DNA from: Novosphingobium capsulatum NBRC 12533
GTDB lineage: Bacteria; Pseudomonadota; Alphaproteobacteria; Sphingomonadales; Sphingomonadaceae
NCBI RefSeq assembly: GCF_001598375.1
Contig: NZ_BCYV01000018.1
Span: forward strand, 62,001-126,000
Direction of reading: 5' to 3'
Length of the DNA stretch: 64,000 nucleotides
The notes under the pieces are model-generated. The model ran no database searches. It had not been told where the DNA came from and saw only the letters and a list, made by a program, of their open reading frames with translations. The translations under genes were made by a program, and so were the position numbers. Below, in pieces: positions 36,002 to 43,747 of the stretch (the first letter of the stretch is position 1; every line of letters starts with the position of its first letter).

Positions 36002-36066
36002 AGGCCATGCGGCGGATTTTTGCCGGGTCAATCTGCCTTAGGGAAATTGCAGTGGTGCGCGCCGGT

Positions 36067-36636
36067 TCACTCGACCGGCACTTCGACCACGCCGGGGCGC
36101 GCGATGCGCCCGCGCAGGGCATCGGCCTTGGCCCCGGTGCGCACGCGGATCCAGCCGCCCACCGGGCCGGGATCGAGCGCCTCGCCGGCCTGCTCCACCG
36201 AAAAGCCATCGCCCACCATGGCGATGGTTACGCCATCGCCGCGCAGCACCGCCGGCGCTGCGGCCGGGCCAGCCGGCGCTTCGGCAACCGTGGCCACCAC
36301 CGGCACGAACAAGCGCCAGCCGCCGGCATCCGGGCAGCGCACCAGCACGCTGTCATGCGCGCCGGCGCGCCAACCCAGGGCCAGCGGCGCGGTGCAAGCC
36401 ACCAGGCGCAAGCGCCGATCAACCGGCTGCGCCGCGCCGCCCGGCACGCCGATGCTGCGGCCGGTGAACTGCGCGACGGCCTGATCGATCGCAGCCATAT
36501 CGGCAAAGCGCGTGGCTGGCGCCTGCGCCACCTGCGCCCGCGCCACAGGGCCAGTGGCCAGCAGGGCGGCAAGCGAACCGGCAACGACTGCGGCAAAGCG
36601 GGCGGCAAAAACAGGCCGGTTGGGGGCAGCGAACAT
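36067..36636 (-). CDS. flgA: Flagellar P-ring assembly chaperone FlgA, 189 aa
   Basis: FlgA is a periplasmic chaperone needed for FlgI P-ring assembly. An N-terminal signal peptide (FAARFAAVVAGSLAALLATG, then PVARA) is present. The mature protein has DRRLRLVACTAPLALGWRAG, in which the Cys-containing strand is typical, and a C-terminal SAF-like domain VLRGDGVTIAMVGDGFSV ending RIARPGVVEVPVE. ATG 36636 has AGGAAAC upstream and starts the signal peptide. It is 56 bp downstream of the reduced stator gene on the same strand. Confidence 0.9.
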   Translation of the reverse strand: MFAAPNRPVFAARFAAVVAGSLAALLATGPVARAQVAQAPATRFADMAAIDQAVAQFTGRSIGVPGGAAQPVDRRLRLVACTAPLALGWRAGAHDSVLVRCPDAGGWRLFVPVVATVAEAPAGPAAAPAVLRGDGVTIAMVGDGFSVEQAGEALDPGPVGGWIRVRTGAKADALRGRIARPGVVEVPVE

Positions 36637-36692
36637 GGCAGTTTCCTGAAGCGGGAGGCGTCTTTCCCGCTTTTCAGCAAGAGCCATGCCAT

Positions 36693-37148
36693 TCAGCGCT
36701 CTTCATCATAACCCAGCGTGACGCTGGCGCCCGGTTGCGCGCCAGGTTCCACCACCAGGCGCGCGCTGGCGGCACGTTGACCAGCGCTGCGCGCCAGACT
36801 GGCGGCCTGGTCCAAGGCTGCCTCTCGCCCGCCAGGCCCCGTGGCATAGCGCACCACGATCGACAGGCGCAGGCGCGGATCGGCCGCCTGTTCGGCCAGC
36901 CATTGCGCCAGCGGCGGGGCGCCGGGCCCATCGCGCCACACGCCCACCGGCTCTGCCTGCAGCGACGGGGCAACGGGCTGAACCGCAGGCGGCGGCGGGG
37001 GGGCGCGCAGCGGGGCCGCCTGCGCCCTGACTGGGGGCGGGGCCGGCCCTTCGGCCACGGACAGGGCAGAGGCGCAGATCATGAACAGGATCAGCGCGAG
37101 ATCGGCCAGGATAGTCTGCCATCCGGTCTGCCCGGGCCGGGTGATCAT
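36693..37148 (-). CDS. MotB/ExbD-like single-span protein with degenerate periplasmic domain, 151 aa
   Basis: The protein has one N-terminal transmembrane helix, GWQTILADLALILFMICASA, with an aspartate (residue 16) at the start of the helix where MotB, ExbD and TolR carry their proton-binding aspartate. A Pro-rich linker and a small domain follow (RLRLSIVVRYATGPGGREAA, then SLARSAGQRAASARLVVEPG), which looks like a degenerate OmpA/ExbD-type fold without the peptidoglycan-binding motif. Its start overlaps the MotA-like gene by four bases. A canonical motB is present at 47336, so this is a second, reduced stator-like partner of unknown function. Confidence 0.66.
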   Translation of the reverse strand: MITRPGQTGWQTILADLALILFMICASALSVAEGPAPPPVRAQAAPLRAPPPPPAVQPVAPSLQAEPVGVWRDGPGAPPLAQWLAEQAADPRLRLSIVVRYATGPGGREAALDQAASLARSAGQRAASARLVVEPGAQPGASVTLGYDEER

Positions 37149-37888
37149 GCCGTTTCGCGCGGATCGAGGGGCCGCAGCCCCGTATCTGCCGCCATGCCAT
37201 CGGCGTTTGCCGCCCTGCGTGGCAGGGTAACGCCGTGCGGTGACAGCGGCGTGGCACGCTGGCGATCGGGGCAGGCTGGCCCGACCTGCTGGGTCAGCCA
37301 GGTCATCACCTCGGCGCGGGCTTCCTCTTCGGCCTGCGAGGCGCGCTCCACCGCGCGGCCCAGCGGCCCCATGACGATATGCGCCAGGAGCAGGCCATAG
37401 AGCGTGGTCAGGACCGACATGGCGATGGCGCCGATGAAATTGCCATGGGCCAGGCTTTCCACCTTGAGCTGGCTGAGCGCCACGAGCGTGCCCGCCAGGC
37501 CGAACACCGGCGAAAGATCGGCTGCCTGGGCCAGGGTGCGCGCCGCCGTGGTGGCGCGGCGCAGGCGCGCGCGACGCCAGGTTTCATGCTGTTCGAGCAG
37601 CCCGTCGAGCGAGCGGGTGCGCACCAGCGCGCTGGTGGCCGAATCGAATTCGCGATCGGCCAGGCGGCGGGGGTTGGCGCGGATCACTCCATCGCGGCGG
37701 ATCAGCGCCACCTCGTGCGCGAGTTCGGAACGCATCGCCGCGGCATTGAAGCCAGGGCGCAGCAGCCCACCCACGGCGCGCAGGGCAGTGAGGCTGTCAT
37801 GCCAGCCACAGCGCAGCACGGTGCCGACAAGCGTGCCGCCAACAACGATCACGGCCGATTGGGCATCCAGCAGGTGGGTTAAATCCAT
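37145..37888 (-). CDS. MotA/TolQ/ExbB family proton-channel-like protein, 247 aa
   Basis: Three membrane helices are visible: SAVIVVGGTLVGTVL (residues 11-25), SPVFGLAGTLVALSQLKV (near 135) and IGAIAMSVLTTLYGLLLAHI (near 160), with the cytoplasmic loop between the first two. These correspond to helices 2-4 of MotA, including the channel proline in DLSPVFGLAGT and the proline after helix 4 (VMGPLG). The first MotA helix is missing and the C-terminus is extended by about 50 polar residues. It forms an ATGA-coupled pair with the MotB/ExbD-like gene and is divergent from flgB. Alternatives are a Tol/Exb-type energy transducer. Confidence 0.72.
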   Translation of the reverse strand: MDLTHLLDAQSAVIVVGGTLVGTVLRCGWHDSLTALRAVGGLLRPGFNAAAMRSELAHEVALIRRDGVIRANPRRLADREFDSATSALVRTRSLDGLLEQHETWRRARLRRATTAARTLAQAADLSPVFGLAGTLVALSQLKVESLAHGNFIGAIAMSVLTTLYGLLLAHIVMGPLGRAVERASQAEEEARAEVMTWLTQQVGPACPDRQRATPLSPHGVTLPRRAANADGMAADTGLRPLDPRETA

Positions 37889-38009
37889 GGGCCTTGGTCT
37901 TTCGCGAAATCCTGGCACGAAGAACGGCAGCGTGCGCGCGGGTTTCAGGGGGGCGGCAGCCAGGCTTGCCGCCTTTCGGCAAAGCCTTGCCGCGCCTGGC
38001 GGGGCGGCC

Positions 38010-38026
38010 CGCAACCGTGGCGCCGG
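38010..38026 (-). promoter_or_regulatory. Possible sigma-54 promoter of the MotA-like operon
   Basis: On the minus strand CCGGCGCCACGGTTGC has GG and GC ten bases apart and a good TTGC box, but the -24 box matches consensus poorly. It is 122 bases upstream of the MotA-like start. Confidence 0.3.
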
Positions 38027-38046
38027 ATTCCGGGGCATTGCCGCAC

Positions 38047-38063
38047 TTGGCACGTCCCTTGCT
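38047..38063 (+). promoter_or_regulatory. Sigma-54 promoter of the flgB operon
   Basis: TTGGCACGTCCCTTGCT matches the consensus TTGGCACG-N4-TTGCW at every conserved position, with GG and GC ten bases apart. It lies 49 bases upstream of the flgB ATG and probably drives flgBCDEFGHIJKL. Confidence 0.88.
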
Positions 38064-38111
38064 GAACCATCGGCATCATTCGTCTGCCCAAGGAAAGCGA
38101 GAGCACCGCCG

Positions 38112-38474
38112 ATGAGCCAGAGTGCATCATCTGACAGCCTGTTCGGCATCCATGGCGCCGCGCTGGAACTGCGCGCCACGCGCCTGGGGCTGCTGTCCTC
38201 CAACATCGCCAATGCCGCCACGCCGGGATACAAGGCGCGGGACATCGATTTCGGCGCCGCGCTCAAGGCGCGCCTGGCCGGTGCCAGCGAAAGCCAGGCC
38301 GAAGCCGGCGCCGCGCTCTATCGCGTGCCGGTGATGCCCAGCCTGGATGGCAACACGGTGGAAATGGCCACCGAGCAGACTGCCTTTGCCGAAAACGCGG
38401 TGGGCTATTCCGCCACGCTGGAATTCATCCGGGGGCGCGTGGGCGAAGTGACCCGCGCGCTCAAGGGCGAATGA
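38112..38474 (+). CDS. flgB: Flagellar proximal rod protein FlgB, 120 aa
   Basis: FlgB forms part of the proximal rod in the periplasm and is exported by the flagellar apparatus. The N-terminal rod signature LRATRLGLLSSNIANAATPG followed by YKARDIDF is present, and the C-terminal helix VGYSATLEFIRGRVGEVTRA is typical. It is the first gene of the flg operon behind a consensus sigma-54 promoter, and its stop codon overlaps the flgC start (ATGA). Confidence 0.95.
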   Translation: MSQSASSDSLFGIHGAALELRATRLGLLSSNIANAATPGYKARDIDFGAALKARLAGASESQAEAGAALYRVPVMPSLDGNTVEMATEQTAFAENAVGYSATLEFIRGRVGEVTRALKGE

Positions 38475-38893
38475 GCATGGCGGGCAACGGCACCCCCCCC
38501 CTCACCCTGTTCGGCGTAACCGGCCGCGCGATGTCGGCCCAGCTGGTGCGGATGAACGCGGCGGCATCGAACCTGGCCAATGCCGGCAACGTGGCGAGCA
38601 GCGAGGCGCAGGCCTATCGCCCGCTGCGCCCGGTCTTTGCCGAGGAACTCGATGCGCGCTCCGGCCTCGCCACGGTCAAGGTCCAGGGGGTATATCGCAC
38701 CGATACCACCGCCGTGCGCACCCACGATCCCGACAATCCCCTGGCCGATGCCAATGGCGATGTCTGGGCCGCCCCGGTCGATGAAAACGCCGAGATGGTC
38801 GAGATGATGGAAGCCAGCCGCCAGTACCAGAACGTGGTGGAGGCGATGCAGACCGCCAAGCAGCTGATGCTCGATACGATGAGGATGAAGTGA
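38471..38893 (+). CDS. flgC: Flagellar rod protein FlgC, 140 aa
   Basis: FlgC is the second proximal rod subunit. N-terminal SAQLVRMNAAASNLANAGNV is the rod-family helix, followed by a YRPLRPVFAEEL segment and VRTHDPDNPLADANGDV. The C-terminal MVEMMEASRQYQNVVEAMQT is the conserved coiled-coil helix. Normal length. It is translationally coupled to flgB. Confidence 0.95.
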   Translation: MSMAGNGTPPLTLFGVTGRAMSAQLVRMNAAASNLANAGNVASSEAQAYRPLRPVFAEELDARSGLATVKVQGVYRTDTTAVRTHDPDNPLADANGDVWAAPVDENAEMVEMMEASRQYQNVVEAMQTAKQLMLDTMRMK

Positions 38894-38894
38894 C

Positions 38895-39296
38895 ATGACC
38901 ACCGTTACCTCCCAAAGCACAACGGGCACCAGCGCCACGGGCACCGCAGCGGCCCCCGCCAAGACCGGCTGGGCCAGCCTTGGCGCCACCGATTTCCTCA
39001 AGATGCTGACCGCGCAGCTGCAGAACCAGGACCCGACCTCGCCGGTGGACAACACCCAGATGGTAGCCCAGCTGGCGCAGTTTTCGTCGCTGTCGAACTC
39101 CACCGAGATGAACTCAACGCTGAGCGCCATTTCCGACAAGCTCGACAAGCTGAACACGGCCAGCGCGTCAAACGCCGATGTGGCCGCCACGCTCAAGACC
39201 ATTTCGCAGCAGCTGGCCGCGATCAGCGCGGCCCAGGCCGCCGCCGGCACCACTGGCACGACGGCGGGTGGCACCACCGCCACCACTGCCGCCTGA
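38895..39296 (+). CDS. flgD: Hook-capping scaffold FlgD, minimal form, 133 aa
   Basis: FlgD caps the growing hook and is discarded on completion. The conserved N-terminal region is present: GATDFLKMLTAQLQNQDPTS followed by PVDNTQMVAQLAQFSSL. The sequence stops after an Ala/Thr-rich tail, so the Tudor-like and FN3-like domains of the usual 220-residue protein are missing. Position between flgC and flgE confirms the identity. Confidence 0.92.
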   Translation: MTTVTSQSTTGTSATGTAAAPAKTGWASLGATDFLKMLTAQLQNQDPTSPVDNTQMVAQLAQFSSLSNSTEMNSTLSAISDKLDKLNTASASNADVAATLKTISQQLAAISAAQAAAGTTGTTAGGTTATTAA

Positions 39297-39327
39297 TCCC
39301 TTTCCCCAACCGACAGGAAAACACGCC

Positions 39328-40140
39328 ATGTCGTTCTATACCTCGCTCAACGGCATCAAGAATGCGCAGACCGATCTCAACGTGGTCAGCAACAACATCG
39401 CCAACTCGGAAACCAACGGCTTCAAGAAAAGCACGGTGAGCTTTGCCGACGTGGTTGCCGGCACGGCGTTTACCAACCCGCGCCTGATCGAGGGGATCGG
39501 CGCCAAGGTTGAAGCGATCACCCAGAACTTCAAGCAGGGCGCGCTCGATTCCACCGGCTCCTCGCTCGACGTGGCGGTAAGCGGCGACGGGTTCTTCACC
39601 GTCAAATCGCCCACCACTGGGCAGACGATGTACACCCGCAATGGCGCCTTCCAGATGGACGCAGGCGGTTATGTCACCGACGCGCAGGGCAACCGCGTGC
39701 AGATGTATCCCACCGACGCCACGGGCACTGCCACCAGCACGAGCCTGCAGGACACGCTGGTGCCGATCACCAACGCCGCCGGATCGGAATTTGCCGGGAT
39801 GACGGTTTCGGAAAACGGCAATGTCGCGGCCAGCTATGCCGACGGGTCCAACACCGTGATCGGCAAGATTGGCCTCGCCACCTTCCTCAATCCGCAGGGC
39901 CTGCGCCAGCAGGGATCGGCCGATTGGACCGCCACCAACCTGTCGGGCACGGCCAACTATGGCGAGCCGACCAATGGCCAGTACGGCAAGCTGATGTCGG
40001 GCTATCTCGAACGCTCCAACGTCGAGGTGTCGGACGAGCTGGTGGGCCTGATCGTGGCCCAGCGCGCCTATCAGGCCAATGCCAAGGCGATCGATACCGC
40101 CACCCAGGCCACCCAGGCCATTCTCAACCTGCGCAGCTAA
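39328..40140 (+). CDS. flgE: Flagellar hook protein FlgE, short form, 270 aa
   Basis: FlgE polymerises into the flexible hook. N-terminus MSFYTSLNGIKNAQTDLNVV and SNNIANSETNGFKKS, central GDGFFTVKSPTTGQTMYTRN and C-terminus VSDELVGLIVAQRAYQANAK are the family hallmarks. At 270 residues it lacks much of the variable surface domain found in hooks of 400 or more residues. AGGAAA precedes ATG 39328. FlgF and FlgG follow. Confidence 0.93.
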   Translation: MSFYTSLNGIKNAQTDLNVVSNNIANSETNGFKKSTVSFADVVAGTAFTNPRLIEGIGAKVEAITQNFKQGALDSTGSSLDVAVSGDGFFTVKSPTTGQTMYTRNGAFQMDAGGYVTDAQGNRVQMYPTDATGTATSTSLQDTLVPITNAAGSEFAGMTVSENGNVAASYADGSNTVIGKIGLATFLNPQGLRQQGSADWTATNLSGTANYGEPTNGQYGKLMSGYLERSNVEVSDELVGLIVAQRAYQANAKAIDTATQATQAILNLRS

Positions 40141-40162
40141 GGCTTAAGGGAGGCACGCGGCC

Positions 40163-40918
40163 ATGGACCGGCTGATCTATACCGCCTATTCCGGCATGAC
40201 CGGATCGATGGTGCGCGAGCGCGTGATCGCCAGCAACATGGCCAATGCGCAGACCGTGGGCTTTCGCCAGGAAATGCTCAGCGCCACGCCGGTCACGCTC
40301 AAAGGCCCCGCGCTGGAAGCCCGCGCGATGACGCAGGGGTATGTCCAAGGTTCCAGCATGAAGCAGGGCGCCACCATGGCGACCAACAACCCGCTCAACG
40401 TGGCGTTGAGCGGGGACACCATGCTGGCCGTACAGACGCAGGATGGCAGCGAGGCCTATACCCGGCGCGGCGACCTGACGATCACCACCGATGGCGTGCT
40501 GCAGAACGGCGACGGGCGGCCGGTGATCGGCGATGGCGGGCCGATCACCGTACCGACCGGCACGATCGTGACCATCGCGCCCGATGGCACCGTGCTGGCG
40601 GGCGACCCGCAGAACCCATCCACCCCGCCCCAGGCGGTGGCGCGGATCAAGCTGGTTTCCACCCAGGGCAGCCAGGTGGGCAAGGGGCTGGACGGGCTGT
40701 TCCGCGTGACGGGGCCGAACAATACCATCGGCACCCTGCCACAGGACGAAGAGGCCCGCCTGACCCCCGGCGCACTGGAGCAGTCCAACGTCGATCCCAC
40801 GCAAGTGCTGGTCGAAATGGTGGAGGCGCAGCGCCTGTTCGACATGCGCACCAAGGTGGCCTCCACCGCGCGCGAGGTGGACGAGAAATCCGCCGCGCTG
40901 ATGCGCCTCAACACCTGA
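40163..40918 (+). CDS. flgF: Flagellar rod protein FlgF, 251 aa
   Basis: FlgF links the proximal and distal rod. The N-terminus MDRLIYTAYSGMTGSMVRER followed by VIASNMANAQTVGFRQEM is typical, a central DGSEAYTRRGDLTITTDGVL region is present, and the C-terminus ends QVLVEMVEAQRLFDMRTKVA. Length is normal. It lies 22 bp after flgE. Confidence 0.94.
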   Translation: MDRLIYTAYSGMTGSMVRERVIASNMANAQTVGFRQEMLSATPVTLKGPALEARAMTQGYVQGSSMKQGATMATNNPLNVALSGDTMLAVQTQDGSEAYTRRGDLTITTDGVLQNGDGRPVIGDGGPITVPTGTIVTIAPDGTVLAGDPQNPSTPPQAVARIKLVSTQGSQVGKGLDGLFRVTGPNNTIGTLPQDEEARLTPGALEQSNVDPTQVLVEMVEAQRLFDMRTKVASTAREVDEKSAALMRLNT

Positions 40919-40943
40919 CAATCATTTTCGGAGAAATCCTGCC

Positions 40944-41732
40944 ATGCCCAGTTCCGCCCTTCACGTTGCCCGCACCGGCCTGGAAGCCCAGGACACGCGG
41001 ATGCGGGTGATCGCCAACAACCTGGCGAACGTGAGCACCACCGGCTTCAAGCGCGACCGCGCCAACTTTTCCACGCTGGCCTATCAGGACACGCGCGTGG
41101 CCGGGCAGCAGTCTTCCAACGAGACCGCCTATGCCACCGGGCTCAACCTGGGCACCGGCGTGGCGCTGCAGGGCACCGCGCGGATGGAAAGCCAGGGCCA
41201 GCTGCAAAGCACCGGCAATGCGCTCGACCTGGCGCTCGACGGTGATGGCTTTTTCCAGGTGACGCTGCCGGGTGGCCAGCTGGCCTATACCCGCGCCGGC
41301 AATTTCAGCCGCTCGGCCGACGGCACACTGGTGACCTCGCAAGGCTATCCGCTGCAACCGGCGATCACCGTGCCCGAAGGCGCAAGCGCGATCACCGTGG
41401 CGCAGGACGGCACCGTGACCGCCACGCTGCCCGGCGCGACCGAGGCGACCACGCTGGGCCAGATCACCATTGCCAGCTTTGCCAATCCGCAGGGTCTCAA
41501 GGCGATGGGCGACAACTTTCTGGTGGAAACCGGCGCCAGCGGCGCAGCGCAAGTGGGCAATGCCGGCGACGCCGGGCGCGGCCATATCCAGCAGGGTTAC
41601 CTGGAAGCGTCCAACGTCAACGTGGTGGAAGAGCTGGTCGACATGATCGAGTGCCAGCGCGCCTACGAGATCAATTCCAAGATGATCTCGGCGATCGACG
41701 AGATGCTCAAGAACGCCAACCAGACGCTGTAA
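40944..41732 (+). CDS. flgG: Flagellar distal rod protein FlgG, 262 aa
   Basis: FlgG is the main distal rod subunit that crosses the P- and L-rings. ALHVARTGLEAQDTRMRVIA followed by NNLANVSTTGFKRDRANF, LDLALDGDGFFQVTLPGGQL and the C-terminal VNVVEELVDMIECQRAYEIN are all canonical. It is the usual size, and it sits 25 bp after flgF in the operon. Confidence 0.96.
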   Translation: MPSSALHVARTGLEAQDTRMRVIANNLANVSTTGFKRDRANFSTLAYQDTRVAGQQSSNETAYATGLNLGTGVALQGTARMESQGQLQSTGNALDLALDGDGFFQVTLPGGQLAYTRAGNFSRSADGTLVTSQGYPLQPAITVPEGASAITVAQDGTVTATLPGATEATTLGQITIASFANPQGLKAMGDNFLVETGASGAAQVGNAGDAGRGHIQQGYLEASNVNVVEELVDMIECQRAYEINSKMISAIDEMLKNANQTL

Positions 41733-41754
41733 GGCCGGAAAGACGCTAAAGCCC

Positions 41755-42531
41755 ATGGACTCTCCGTTCGATCCCCTGTTCGACAAGGCGCTGCATGCCG
41801 AGCGCGGGCGTGGGCTTGCCCCGCGCCATGGGCTTGCCCCGCGCCAGGGCCTGGGCCTGCGCCTGATGGCCATGCTGATGGTGCCGGCGATGATCACGGC
41901 CGGCATGCTGGTGGCAGCCCAGCCGGCCAAGGCGCGCAACCGCCCGGCGGCGGGGTTTGACCCGGCGCTGCCGGTCGAAAGCCCGGCCAAGCCCGCCGAT
42001 GGCAGCATCCTCAACCTGGCCAACGGCTATGCCGGGCTGGTCGAGGGCGCGCGTGCCCATGCCGTGGGCGACAGCCTGGTGATCGTGCTGGCCGAACAGC
42101 TGACCACGTCGAAATCGGCGGCGAGCAAGACCGCCAAATCATCCTCGTTCACGTTCACCCCGCCCAACAAGGGGCCGCTGTCGATCCTGTCGCAGAACGG
42201 CATCAACAATTCGGGCGCCAGCGCCTTTTCCGGCCAGGGCAATGCCTCGCAGACCAGCACGCTGGGTGGCGAGGTTTCGGTGACGATCGCCCAGGTACGG
42301 CCCAATGGTACCGCGCTGGTCAAAGGCGAAAAGCGCCTGACGCTGAGCCAGGGGCAGGAATGGGTGCAGCTGTCGGGCATCGTGCGCCTGGCGGATATCG
42401 ACACGACCAACCGGATCCAGTCGGGCCAGGTGGCCGATGCGCGGATCACCTATGCCGGCAACGGCGATGTCAGCCGCGCTGCCCACCAGGGCTGGCTGAC
42501 CAAGTTCTTCAACCTTGTCAGCCCGTTCTAG
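41755..42531 (+). CDS. flgH: Flagellar L-ring protein FlgH without lipobox cysteine, 258 aa
   Basis: FlgH forms the outer-membrane L-ring bushing. The core is clear: AHAVGDSLVIVLAEQLTTSK, GGEVSVTIAQVRPNGTALVK and GEKRLTLSQGQEWVQLSGIV followed by RLADIDTTNRIQSGQVADAR. FlgH is normally a lipoprotein, but this sequence contains no cysteine at all. The signal region is MAMLMVPAMITAGMLVAAQP ending AKA, preceded by an unusual GLAPRHGLAPRQGLG stretch that reflects a tandem 18-bp repeat near 41811-41850. Export may use signal peptidase I instead. An alternative start further in, at MAMLMVP, would remove the repeat. Confidence 0.9.
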   Translation: MDSPFDPLFDKALHAERGRGLAPRHGLAPRQGLGLRLMAMLMVPAMITAGMLVAAQPAKARNRPAAGFDPALPVESPAKPADGSILNLANGYAGLVEGARAHAVGDSLVIVLAEQLTTSKSAASKTAKSSSFTFTPPNKGPLSILSQNGINNSGASAFSGQGNASQTSTLGGEVSVTIAQVRPNGTALVKGEKRLTLSQGQEWVQLSGIVRLADIDTTNRIQSGQVADARITYAGNGDVSRAAHQGWLTKFFNLVSPF

Positions 42532-42541
42532 GGAACCCTTG

Positions 42542-43747
42542 ATGTCTATCGCTTCTCCCATCGCGTTCGATCTGGCCGCTGCGGCGCTGGCCGGGCTGGC
42601 GTTGCGCCCGCTGTGGCGGCGCGGCCTGCTGGCAGTGCGCCCCGGCCTGTGGCTGGTGATGGTGGCCGCAGCGCTTACCGCGCTGCCGGTGCTGGGCACC
42701 GCCACCGCCCATGCCGAGCGGGTGCGCGATCTGGGCGAGTTCCAGGGCGTGCGCTCGAACCAGCTGACTGGCTATGGCATCGTGGTGGGCCTGCCCGGCA
42801 CGGGTGACGACAACTTGGAATACCTGACCCAGGCGATGCGCGGCGTTTCGGGCCGGCTGGGCGTGCAATTGCCCGCCGGCGTGGCGCCGGGCCTGAAGAA
42901 TGCAGCGGCGGTGATGATTACGGCCGATCTGCCGGCCTTTTCCAAGCCCGGCCAGCGCATCGACGTGACCGTATCGACGATCGGCAAGGCCAAGTCCTTG
43001 CGCGGCGGGGCGCTGGTCTTGGCGCCGCTCTATGGTGCCGATGGGCAGATCTATGCCATGGCGCAGGGCAACCTCGCCGTCGGCGGCCTGGGCATTACCG
43101 CCAAGGATGGATCGCAGCTGACCGTCAACGTGCCCACGGTGGGCCGCATTGCCGAAGGCGCCACGGTGGAGCGCGCGGTCGATACCGGGTTTGATCGCAA
43201 CGAGGTGTTGCGCTGGAACCTGTTCGACGCCGATTTCCTCAACGCCGCCCGCGTGCGCGATGCGATCAACACGCGTTTTCCCGGCACCGCCAGCGTCGAA
43301 GACGGCGTGACCGTGGCGCTGCGCCTGCCCAGCGGCAGCGATGCCCGCGCCAGCGCCATGGCCGCGATCGAGGCGATCGAGGTGAGCCCGGCCGAAGCCG
43401 CCGCCAAGGTGATCGTCAACAGTCGCACTGGCACGGTGGTGATCAACAGCGCGGTGCGCCTGTCTCCCGCCGCGATCAGCCACGGCAAGCTGGTGATCAA
43501 GGTGGACGAAAAACCGCGCGTATCGCAGCCCGGCCCCTTTTCCAACGGCCAGACCGCCGTGGTGCCCAATAGCCAGATCAGCGTGGAGGAACAGGGCAAC
43601 CACGTGGCGCTGTTCAAGCCCGGTGCCTCGCTCTCTTCGCTGGTCAATGCCCTTAACAAATTGGGGGTTTCGCCGTCCGATCTGGTGGCGATCCTGGAAG
43701 CGCTCAAGCAGGCCGGCGCCCTCAAGGCCGAAATGGTGGTGATCTGA
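42542..43747 (+). CDS. flgI: Flagellar P-ring protein FlgI, 401 aa
   Basis: FlgI builds the P-ring in the peptidoglycan layer. The mature part starts at about ERVRDLGEFQGVRSNQLTGY, followed by GIVVGLPGTGDD, KNAAAVMITADLPAFSKPGQ and the C-terminal LVNALNKLGVSPSDLVAILE. The signal region is long, about 58 residues, with two hydrophobic stretches (IAFDLAAAALAGLAL and MVAAALTALPVLGTATAHA). ATG 42542 is used because AGGGAA precedes it; an internal ATG at 42659 would give a normal short signal but has no clear ribosome-binding site. It overlaps flgJ by one base. Confidence 0.95.
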   Translation: MSIASPIAFDLAAAALAGLALRPLWRRGLLAVRPGLWLVMVAAALTALPVLGTATAHAERVRDLGEFQGVRSNQLTGYGIVVGLPGTGDDNLEYLTQAMRGVSGRLGVQLPAGVAPGLKNAAAVMITADLPAFSKPGQRIDVTVSTIGKAKSLRGGALVLAPLYGADGQIYAMAQGNLAVGGLGITAKDGSQLTVNVPTVGRIAEGATVERAVDTGFDRNEVLRWNLFDADFLNAARVRDAINTRFPGTASVEDGVTVALRLPSGSDARASAMAAIEAIEVSPAEAAAKVIVNSRTGTVVINSAVRLSPAAISHGKLVIKVDEKPRVSQPGPFSNGQTAVVPNSQISVEEQGNHVALFKPGASLSSLVNALNKLGVSPSDLVAILEALKQAGALKAEMVVI

